Shown here piece after piece: positions 37,990 to 44,820 of a DNA stretch of 64,000 nt. The notes under the pieces are model-generated. The model worked only from the letters and a program-made list of their open reading frames with translations, was not told where the DNA came from and made no database searches. The stretch's first letter is position 1. Each line of letters starts with the position of its first letter. Source of the stretch: Streptomyces sp. JB150 (GTDB taxonomy: Bacteria > Actinomycetota > Actinomycetes > Streptomycetales > Streptomycetaceae); the NCBI RefSeq assembly GCF_011193355.1, contig NZ_CP049780.1:6788634-6852633 (forward strand), in the 5' to 3' direction. Made by a program: the position numbers and the translations under genes.

Positions 37990-38853
37990 ATGAAGAAGGA
38001 TCAGTTGCTTACCCGGCTGACAGATGATCAGTTGATCACCCGGCGCCGGGCGTTGCTCGCCGGTGCCGCCGCCCTGGGCGCGGTCGGCACCGCCGGGGTG
38101 TTCGCCCTCGGACCGGGCGGGAAGGCCCCCCGTTCCGCCGCCCCCGCCGCGGGCCCCGCGGTCCGCCGCCCGCTGAAGCCCTCCGTCTACCGCCTCCAGC
38201 CCCTGACCGGCTACGGCCCGCCCCGCGCCGCGCCGGGCCGCACCCCGGTCCGCAGCCGTCCGCTGCTCAGCGTGTCCGGCCTCGGCCGCACCATGGTGCT
38301 CACCTTCGACGACGGGCCCGACCCCCGCTACACCCCGGACATCCTGGACACCCTGCGCGCTTACGACGTCCCCGCGATGTTCTTCGTCTGCGGCGAGATG
38401 GCCGCCGCCCACCCCGGTCTGCTCCGGCGCATGGCCGACGAGGGGCACGTCGTCGGCAACCACACCTGGTCGCACCCGCTGCTCACCCGGCTCGGCCGCG
38501 CCCGGATCCGCAGCGAGATGGAGAGCACCTGCGAGATCGTGGACCGGACCTACGGCGAGTGGCCCCGCTGGTTCCGCGCCCCGTACGGCGCCTGGAACCG
38601 GGCCGCCTTCCAGATCGGCGCCGACCTCGGCATGGAACCCCTCGCCTGGACCGTCGACACCCTCGACTGGACCGAGCCCGGCACCCGCACCATCGTCGAC
38701 CGGGTCGAGGACGGCGCCGCCCCCGGCGTCGTGGTGCTCTCCCACGACGCCGGGGGCGACCGGTCGCAGAGTGTGCGGGCGCTGCGGCGGTATCTGCCGG
38801 CACTGCTGGACGCCGGCTACCACGTCACGGTGCCGCGCCGGCACCAGGTCTGA
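37990..38853 (+). CDS. Secreted polysaccharide deacetylase (NodB/CE4 family)
   Basis: 287 residues. A twin-arginine-like signal ([17 protein letters not shown], near residues 17-33) precedes the CE4 domain. Motifs: TFDDGPD (catalytic base and metal Asp), NHTWSHP (metal histidines HxxxH), RAPYGAW, and LSHDAG (His). It would remove N-acetyl groups from peptidoglycan, chitin or another wall polymer. The ATG at 37990 has no strong ribosome site. A hairpin follows the stop, shared with the convergent sortase gene. Confidence 0.9.
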   Translation: MKKDQLLTRLTDDQLITRRRALLAGAAALGAVGTAGVFALGPGGKAPRSAAPAAGPAVRRPLKPSVYRLQPLTGYGPPRAAPGRTPVRSRPLLSVSGLGRTMVLTFDDGPDPRYTPDILDTLRAYDVPAMFFVCGEMAAAHPGLLRRMADEGHVVGNHTWSHPLLTRLGRARIRSEMESTCEIVDRTYGEWPRWFRAPYGAWNRAAFQIGADLGMEPLAWTVDTLDWTEPGTRTIVDRVEDGAAPGVVVLSHDAGGDRSQSVRALRRYLPALLDAGYHVTVPRRHQV

Positions 38854-38866
38854 CGGTCACCGTCCG

Positions 38867-38903
38867 CCGGCGGGCCACCGCCCGTCGGCCGGCCGCCCGC
38901 CGG
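38867..38903. terminator. Hairpin between deacetylase and sortase genes
   Basis: CCGGCGGGC (38867-38875) and GCCCGCCGG (38895-38903) form a 9-bp stem between two convergent stops. Confidence 0.5.
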
Positions 38904-38915
38904 GCCGGGGCCCGC

Positions 38916-39590
38916 TCAGCGGACCTCGACCAGGCGGGCGAAGGCGACCACGTTCCCGTCGTAGCCGTTCTGCTGCGAGAAACCCCCTCCGCAGGTGATG
39001 ACCCGCAGTTCCGGGGCGCCCTTGGAGGCGTACACCCGGTCGCCGGGGAAGTTGTTCTTTTCGAACACCTCGATGCCGTAGATCTCGAATACGGCCGTCT
39101 TTCCGTCTCCCCGGGCGATCTCGACGCGATTTCCCTTCTTCAGCGCGCCGAGACCGTAGAACACGGCCGGGCCCTGCTGGTTGTCGACATGGCCGACGAC
39201 GACGGCGGTGCCCTTCTCGCCGGGCGACACCGCGCCGGTGAACCAGCCCGCGAGATTGGGGTCCTCCGCGGGCGGCGCGTCCACCCAGCCCTCGGCGTCC
39301 AGACCGACCGGGATCATCGGCGCGTCCACCTGGATCGCGGGAATCCGCACCCGGTTCGGCACGGCGTACGGCAGCGGCTGCGCGGCCTGCCCGAAGGTGC
39401 CGGCCTGGACGGCGCTGTCCGCGGCCGCCGCCGACGCGGGCTGCGGCGGGCCCACGTCGAATTCCCCCGAACCGTTGCGGATGAGCGCGAGACCGGTCAG
39501 CAGAACCAGCGCTATCACGCCCCACGGGGCGCGTTTCCTCCGCCGCGCCTCCGCTTCGGCCAGCTCGGCGGACAGCTCGGATGCAGACAT
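38916..39590 (-). CDS. Class F sortase
   Basis: 224 residues. An N-terminal basic patch and one transmembrane anchor (APWGVIALVLLTGLAL) are followed by the sortase barrel: RIPAIQVDAPMIPVG, the catalytic His in VVVGHVD, the Cys in VITCGG, and Arg near the end (FARLVEVR). The lack of extra domains and this spacing fit class F (or E) sortases of actinomycetes, whose targets are poorly known. ATG 39590 follows GAGAGGGG. It is divergent from a Gly/Asn-rich protein gene whose product ends in a membrane anchor, a candidate substrate or partner. Confidence 0.9.
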   Translation of the reverse strand: MSASELSAELAEAEARRRKRAPWGVIALVLLTGLALIRNGSGEFDVGPPQPASAAAADSAVQAGTFGQAAQPLPYAVPNRVRIPAIQVDAPMIPVGLDAEGWVDAPPAEDPNLAGWFTGAVSPGEKGTAVVVGHVDNQQGPAVFYGLGALKKGNRVEIARGDGKTAVFEIYGIEVFEKNNFPGDRVYASKGAPELRVITCGGGFSQQNGYDGNVVAFARLVEVR

Positions 39591-39925
39591 TCGCCATCCC
39601 CTCTCGACGCGGCCGTCGCCGCGTCAATTCGCGCATACGAAAACGCTAAATGCCATCCGGGGAACCGGCGACGGGGCAGAGGCGAACGGGTGGCCCGGGA
39701 GAAAGCCCGGTGCGCCATCCGAGTTGCCGTGATCAGGATTTTTCTGACGGTCCGTGACCTGCGGCAATATCCGATTGTGTGGTTTTCGTCCGGCGTGTTG
39801 CCTCACCAGGACGGACCATCGCCGAAATGCGGGCCCCGGGCGGGCGGCTGAGGGTCTTTTCCGGGAGACGTTCTCTCGCCGATCCACCGGGGACGGGCCC
39901 CGGGGCGTCTTCCGCGGAGGATCAC
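39591..39925. other. 335-bp divergent promoter region between sortase and Gly-rich protein genes
   Basis: No gene seen. It is more AT-rich than its surroundings, with T-runs near 39738 and 39781, consistent with promoters for both directions. GGAGG before 39926 is the ribosome site of the Gly-rich gene. Confidence 0.4.
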
Positions 39926-40687
39926 ATGCGTAACTCTCGTGCCCTGGCGGTCTCCGCCGCCGCGGTCGCCGCCTTCGGCCTCGCCGCCCCCGCGGCCGTC
40001 GCGTGGGACGGCCCGGGCGGAACCGTGGGCGGCAACGGCGACCAGAGCTTCAACCAAGGTGGCAACGGCCAGGGCTTCGGCCAAGGCGGTGACGGCGACC
40101 AGGGGGGCAATGGCAACCAGGGGGGCAACGGGGGCCAGGGTGGCAATGGCAACCAGGGCGGGTACGGGGGCCAGGGTGGCAACGGGGGACAAGGCGGGAA
40201 CGGGGGCCAGGGCGGTAACGGGGGACACGGCGGGCACGGCAACCAGGGCGGCAACGGCAACCAGGGCGGCAACGGTCACTTCGGCAGCCCGAGCAACATC
40301 GTCGCGATGCCCAGCGTCATCGCCCCCGGCGGACAGTTGACGATCACCGTCGACGGCTGCCCGCACGGCGGCACCGCCTCGTCCGAGGCGTTCCCCACGA
40401 CCAAGCTCACCCCGGTCAGAGGGACCAACCACACGGCCCGCGGCACCGCCACGATCCACGCCAACGCCCGCCCCGGCCAGTACGACATCACGGTCAACTG
40501 CTCCGGCCGCACCCTGACCCGTCCCGCCGCCTTCACCGTCCTCGGTGGTGTGCGCGGCGGCATCGGCGGCAGCAGCTCCACCGGCGCCACCCCGACCGAC
40601 ATCGCCATCGGCGGCGGCCTGGTCGCGGCGGCCGTCATCGGCGGCGGCGTGTTCTGGATGCGGCGCCGCTCCGAGAAGCGCATCTGA
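39926..40687 (+). CDS. Secreted Gly/Asn/Gln-rich protein with C-terminal membrane anchor
   Basis: 253 residues from ATG 39926, GGAGG upstream. Signal peptide to about residue 26 (AAPAAVAWD). Residues ~33-112 are a repetitive run of GGNGxQ units (collagen- or glycine-rich-protein-like). A folded domain follows (residues ~115-205, with APGGQLTITVDGCPHGGTA and a second Cys in ITVNCSG, likely a disulphide). The end has a Ser/Thr/Gly linker, a hydrophobic helix and RRRSEKR, the shape of a wall-anchor signal, but I see no LPXTG-like pentapeptide. It faces the class F sortase gene across a divergent promoter. Surface protein or wall matrix component is inferred. Confidence 0.8.
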   Translation: MRNSRALAVSAAAVAAFGLAAPAAVAWDGPGGTVGGNGDQSFNQGGNGQGFGQGGDGDQGGNGNQGGNGGQGGNGNQGGYGGQGGNGGQGGNGGQGGNGGHGGHGNQGGNGNQGGNGHFGSPSNIVAMPSVIAPGGQLTITVDGCPHGGTASSEAFPTTKLTPVRGTNHTARGTATIHANARPGQYDITVNCSGRTLTRPAAFTVLGGVRGGIGGSSSTGATPTDIAIGGGLVAAAVIGGGVFWMRRRSEKRI

Positions 40688-40769
40688 TCCGGCAGCGGAC
40701 GGACCCGGCCGCCCTCCCTTCCCCACGACGGCCGGGCGGCTCCGTCGGGACATCGCGCACGTGCACCAA

Positions 40770-40809
40770 CCTTCGCCCCGGCTCCCTCCCAGGGACACCG
40801 GGGCGAAGG
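40770..40809. terminator. Perfect 12-bp hairpin terminator after the Gly-rich protein gene
   Basis: CCTTCGCCCCGG (40770-40781) and CCGGGGCGAAGG (40798-40809) are perfectly complementary. The remaining ~180 bp to the next stop at 40989 holds no recognisable gene. Confidence 0.85.
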
Positions 40810-40988
40810 CCTGTGGTCGGTCGGCGGCGCGGCCGGCGCGGTCCGCGTACGTCAGCCGTCGTGCTCGCCGGCGCGGCGGCGCTCGACGCGGTACGCCGCC
40901 CCGGCGAGCCCGCGACGAGCGCGGCGCCCGGCGGACGGCGGCGGCGTGGTGGCCCGCCGTCCCCCGGGACCCGGTGCGTGGGAGCGCG

Positions 40989-41753
40989 TCAGCGGGTGGC
41001 GTCGGGGAAGAGGTCGAGGAACGGATCCGCCGTCGCCGAGATGCCCCGGCTGTACGGCGCGTCGAAGTCCCAGATGAGGAACAGCAGGAAGGCGATCAGC
41101 GCGGAGAACAGCACGGCGAGGATCAGCTCGCGAGGGGTGCGCCTGATCTGCAGGGCGAGAATCATCCCGATGGTGATCACGGCCCCGATGATCAGGCCGA
41201 ACCACACCACGCCCGGCATGGTCGGCGCCGCCGAGTCCGCGCGGGCGTTGCGCGCCTGGTCGGCTGCGGTGACCTGGTCCATGAGCGGCTGGTAGGCCTG
41301 GGCCTCGAAGTCGGTCCGCGGCTCGTAGTCGGTGACGTCGGTGCGGAGGCGCCGCAGCAGCTCGTCGCCGCGCTCGGTGACCTTGTTGTGATCGGTCATC
41401 GACTTCCACTCGGTGGTGACGACGTGTCCGACGTACGTGTTGACATCCTCCCGAATGCGGTCGCGGACCTCGGGCGGATAGACCCGCACCCGCTCCGAGA
41501 TCTCGTGCAGGGCCTGGGCCTCGGCGCGGACGTGCTCCTGTGCGGCGCCGCGCGCCTCCCAGACGCCCGCGATGGCCAGGCCGAGGACGATGGCGTACAC
41601 CACACCGATCCACATCGTCATGTACTCGATGACGTCCGGAGTCTCGGTGGGGTCCTCGTCGTCGCCCGCGGTGCGGTCGCGCAGCACGGTGATGAGGATT
41701 ACCACCACGCAGGCGGCCACCATCGCGAGGGTGAGAACAAGCCATTCCGGCAA
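40989..41753 (-). CDS. DUF4239-family membrane protein
   Basis: 254 residues. Helices near the N-terminus (LVLTLAMVAACVVVILITVL and WIGVVYAIVLGLAIAGVW), a long charged helical middle, and two more helices near the C-terminus (VVWFGLIIGAVITIGMILAL, LILAVLFSALIAFLLFLIW), as in the DUF4239 family. TTG at 41753 is taken as start because GGAGG lies 7 bp upstream and the sequence then reads MPEWLVLTL. Function unknown. It is 16 bp downstream of the Pro-rich protein gene on the same strand, so they form an operon. Confidence 0.8.
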   Translation of the reverse strand: MPEWLVLTLAMVAACVVVILITVLRDRTAGDDEDPTETPDVIEYMTMWIGVVYAIVLGLAIAGVWEARGAAQEHVRAEAQALHEISERVRVYPPEVRDRIREDVNTYVGHVVTTEWKSMTDHNKVTERGDELLRRLRTDVTDYEPRTDFEAQAYQPLMDQVTAADQARNARADSAAPTMPGVVWFGLIIGAVITIGMILALQIRRTPRELILAVLFSALIAFLLFLIWDFDAPYSRGISATADPFLDLFPDATR

Positions 41754-41769
41754 CGGATTCCTCCAGGGA

Positions 41770-42414
41770 TCAGCGCGGACGCAGCGCGGCGACGGCGACC
41801 ACCGCGGGGACGGTGATGAGCAGGACGTGGGTGAGCGGGGAGGTGGTGTTCCGGACCGGCCGCGGGCGCGGTGGCGTGCGGTACTCCGGGTAGCTCACCG
41901 GGGTCGCGGAGGGGCGCGGGGTCGGTGCGGGCTTCCGGCTCGGGGCGGGCGGGGGCGGGGGTGCCGGGGCCGGCGTGGGGCGCACGGGTGCGGGCCGGGG
42001 AGCCGGCGGGGGCGGTGGCGGCGGAGCGGGTGACGGGGGCTCGGGCGGCCTCGGGACCGGAGCCGGCGCCGGAGGCGGCTTTGGGGTGGGCTTCGGCGGC
42101 GGAGTGGACGTCGGCGTCGGTGTGGGCGTGGGCGTCGGTGTGGGCGTGGGCGTGGGGGTCGGCTTCGGCGGGGGTGGCTTCGGGGTGGGGATCGGGGGAG
42201 GGGTGGGGGTGGGTGTCGGTGTCGGGCACGTGAGACTTCCCGCGACCGACACCGCCTGTGTGCCTCCCGGCCCGGTCGAGGTCCAGGCACAGGCATCGGC
42301 GACCACCACGCCGGCCGGCGCGCCGACGAGGGCCCACGTCAGCGCCGTCAGGGTCAACACCCTTGCGGCCCTGGGGAAATGGGGCGGTTCGGATCCATGC
42401 ACGCCGAAGATCAT
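41770..42414 (-). CDS. Secreted Pro/Thr-rich protein with C-terminal membrane segment
   Basis: 214 residues from ATG 42414 with GGAGGG upstream. Signal peptide ends near VVADA; a short cysteine-containing head (DACAWTSTGPGG, SLTCP) follows. Then about 110 residues are almost only Pro, Thr, Lys and Ala, including a (PT)n run, and the end is a hydrophobic segment (THVLLITVPAVVAVAAL). Such sequences form extended stalks across the cell wall. No known domain. Likely co-transcribed with the DUF4239 gene 16 bp downstream, and divergent from the lipoprotein gene at 42684. Confidence 0.7.
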   Translation of the reverse strand: MIFGVHGSEPPHFPRAARVLTLTALTWALVGAPAGVVVADACAWTSTGPGGTQAVSVAGSLTCPTPTPTPTPPPIPTPKPPPPKPTPTPTPTPTPTPTPTPTSTPPPKPTPKPPPAPAPVPRPPEPPSPAPPPPPPPAPRPAPVRPTPAPAPPPPPAPSRKPAPTPRPSATPVSYPEYRTPPRPRPVRNTTSPLTHVLLITVPAVVAVAALRPR

Positions 42415-42683
42415 GAACCCTCCGCGACCCCTGACATGCCCGGTCGCCGGAGGAATGCCCCGAAGGAGGGAAACACCGGCCCACTGGTTTGAACGGCGCC
42501 TCCCACACACGTTCGGCTCCCCGAACGCCGGGGCGAGGTCCGCGCGAAACCCGTTCCGCGGGCGGACGCAAGAAAACCGCCCGCACGTTGAACACACCCC
42601 GGCGCCCGCCCGTACCCCATGTCGAGCGGCGGCGCAGCAGGGCGCTGCGACTGCAACAGCTTTGTGATCATGGGGAGTTGACG

Positions 42684-43658
42684 ATGAAGACCTCCTGGCG
42701 GAGCGCCTCACTCGCGGCGGGTGCCGTGGTCGTGCTGGCGTTGACGACGGCGTGCGGCCAGGACGGCGGCGGTACCCAGCCGGCCAGTCAGAACGTCGGC
42801 GCGACGGCCGCGGCCGGCGGCTACGGCGGAACCGGGACCGGGATCGGCAGCGGCGCGGCCGGCACCGAGGCCGGGACGGGAGCGGAGGGGCAGCAGGACG
42901 CCGCCGCGCAGGCCGCGCCCGCCGGCAAGCTCGACGTCACGGTCGACGCCGAACTCGGCCGCGTCCTCACCGACGCCGACGGCCGCACCCTGTACCGGTT
43001 CGACGAGGACACCGCCGAACCGCCCAAGTCCAACTGCGACGGCGACTGCGCCACCGCCTGGCCCCCGGTTCCCGCCGACGACGCCTCGGCCGGTGAGGGC
43101 ATCGACAAGGCACTCCTCGGCGAGGTCACCCGCACCGACGGCACCAAGCAGCTCACGATCGGCGGCTGGCCGGCCTACCGCTACGCCAAGGACGTCAAGG
43201 CCGGTGACACCAAGGGCCAGGGCGTCGGCGGCACCTGGTACGCCCTCGCCCCGGACGGCAAGAAGGCCACCCTCGCCGACCTCCCCGGACTGTCCACCCG
43301 CAAGGACCCCAAGCTCGGCGAGATCGTCGTCGACAAGAACGGCATGACCGTCTACCGCTTCATGAAGGACGAGGCCTGGCCCAAGCCCGTCTCCGCCTGC
43401 ACCGGCGCCTGCCTCCAGAACTGGCCCGTCGTCGCCCCGGTCGAGGCGAACGACACCGAAGGGGTGCAGAAGAAGGGCCTGATGAGCTTCACCCGCCCGG
43501 ACGGGACCAAGCAGCAGACTGTCAACTGCTGGCCCATCTACACCTTCAGCGGTGACAACGCCCCCGGTGACACCAACGGCCAGGGAGTCGGTGGCACGTG
43601 GTACGCCGTGGCGCCCGACGGGAAGCCCATCGGCGCGCCGGAGAAGGGAGAGGAGTAG
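42684..43658 (+). CDS. SCO0930-family lipoprotein with two secreted-repeat domains
   Basis: 324 residues from ATG 42684; GGGGAG upstream. Lipobox LTTAC (Cys at residue 24). A Gly/Ala linker is followed by two copies of a ~100-residue repeat, each with a YRF-type strand (RTLYRFDEDT, MTVYRFMKDE), a C-x3-C...WPPV/WPVV segment (CDGDCATAWPPV, CTGACLQNWPVV) and GVGGTWYALAPDG/AVAPDG. This is the secreted-repeat (Lipoprotein_15) family. The cysteine pairs and tyrosines hint at redox or heme-related chemistry, but function is unproven. In S. coelicolor a family member, as I recall SCO0930, lies beside the rmdA locus, as here. Confidence 0.85.
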   Translation: MKTSWRSASLAAGAVVVLALTTACGQDGGGTQPASQNVGATAAAGGYGGTGTGIGSGAAGTEAGTGAEGQQDAAAQAAPAGKLDVTVDAELGRVLTDADGRTLYRFDEDTAEPPKSNCDGDCATAWPPVPADDASAGEGIDKALLGEVTRTDGTKQLTIGGWPAYRYAKDVKAGDTKGQGVGGTWYALAPDGKKATLADLPGLSTRKDPKLGEIVVDKNGMTVYRFMKDEAWPKPVSACTGACLQNWPVVAPVEANDTEGVQKKGLMSFTRPDGTKQQTVNCWPIYTFSGDNAPGDTNGQGVGGTWYAVAPDGKPIGAPEKGEE

Positions 43659-44007
43659 CCGCAACCCCCCTCCCCTCCATCCCCTCCATCCCCTTCCTTT
43701 CCGCCCCCTTCCGCTCCCCGCGGCAGGGGGCGGACCGGTGTGCCGGCATGCAGCGCTCCTCCGGCAATCCCCTCCTTCTTCTCCTTTCTCCCGTACTTCT
43801 CCTTCCGTTCCTTCTCGCCGCCTTCTTCCCCGCACCGGAACTCTCCGGAATCCGGCGGCAGTTAACGCCACGACCGGGCTCCCATTCGGGCACGTGCCGC
43901 AGGCAGTGACCGGGAACGGATGGTGAATTTCCGGTTCGGCTCGCCCCTTTGGCGGGCGATCAGTAGCCTCAGCTCGAACACCGGATCGCCTATGCCTGGA
44001 GAGATAG
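43659..44007. other. 349-bp intergenic region with two pyrimidine-rich tracts
   Basis: Tracts at 43665-43719 and 43769-43831 are about 90 percent C/T on the plus strand. The second overlaps a doubtful 53-codon frame (43748-43909) that would encode a hydrophobic peptide with a TTA codon; low third-position GC argues against it being coding. The 3' end holds the leader of the methyltransferase gene. Confidence 0.5.
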
Positions 44008-44820
44008 ATGGAGCGTCCCGCCTGGGCCCCACGGAGCATCGACATCTCGGTGCCGAGCGTTTCGCGAATCTACGACTACTACCTGGGCGGTTCGCACAAC
44101 TTCGAGGTCGACCGGGAAGCGGCCCGCAGGGCCATGGAGTTCCTGCCGGGACTCCCCAAGATCATGCAGGCCAACCGCGCCTTCATGCGCCGCGCGGTGC
44201 GCTACGCCGTGGACCAGGGCGTCACCCAGTTCCTGGACATCGGCTCCGGCATCCCGACCTTCGGCAACGTCCACGAGGTCGCCCAGGCGGCCAGTCCCGG
44301 CGCCCGCGTCGTCTACGTCGACCACGATCCGGTGGCCGTCGCGCACAGCCAGGCGGTGCTGGAGGGCAACGAGAGCGCGGACGTCGTCGCCGCGGACCTG
44401 CTCAAGCCGCAGGACATCCTGACCAGCCCGCAGGTCTCCCGGCTGCTGGACCTCGACCGCCCGGTGGCCCTCCTCCTCGTTGCGATACTCCACTTCGTGG
44501 AGGACGCGGACGACCCGTACGGCGCGGTGGCTCAGTTGAGCGACGCACTGGCGCCCGGCAGCCTGCTGGTGCTCACCCATGCCTCGTACGAGGGAATCCC
44601 CCTGCCGGCGGAGCGGGCCGGGGGCGCGGTGGACGTATACAAGGACATTCGCAACCCGCTGATCATGCGCTCGCGCGAGGAGATCGCGCGGTTCTTCGAG
44701 GGGTACGACATGGTGGAACCCGGACTGGTGCCGATGCCGCACTGGCGGCCGGACACCGCACCGGAGGACGAGGACCCGTATGCCTTCTCCGGTTTCGCCG
44801 GCGTGGGGCGTACGGCGTGA
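44008..44820 (+). CDS. SAM-dependent methyltransferase (DUF574/Methyltransf_19 family)
   Basis: 270 residues. The family is marked by SVSRIYDYYLGGSHNFEVDREAA at the start, a SAM motif FLDIGSGIPTFGNVHEVA, and VVYVDHDPVAV. These proteins are abundant in Streptomyces and usually uncharacterised. The C-terminal stop overlaps the GTG start of rmdA (GTGA), so translation is coupled. This linkage to a c-di-GMP enzyme is conserved in S. coelicolor as I recall, which suggests a shared pathway, though the methyl acceptor is unknown. Confidence 0.9.
   Translation: MERPAWAPRSIDISVPSVSRIYDYYLGGSHNFEVDREAARRAMEFLPGLPKIMQANRAFMRRAVRYAVDQGVTQFLDIGSGIPTFGNVHEVAQAASPGARVVYVDHDPVAVAHSQAVLEGNESADVVAADLLKPQDILTSPQVSRLLDLDRPVALLLVAILHFVEDADDPYGAVAQLSDALAPGSLLVLTHASYEGIPLPAERAGGAVDVYKDIRNPLIMRSREEIARFFEGYDMVEPGLVPMPHWRPDTAPEDEDPYAFSGFAGVGRTA

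Noticed and set aside
39939..40340. Alternate frames over the Gly-rich region
   Set aside because: The frame with signal peptide, Cys pair and anchor is clearly the real one.
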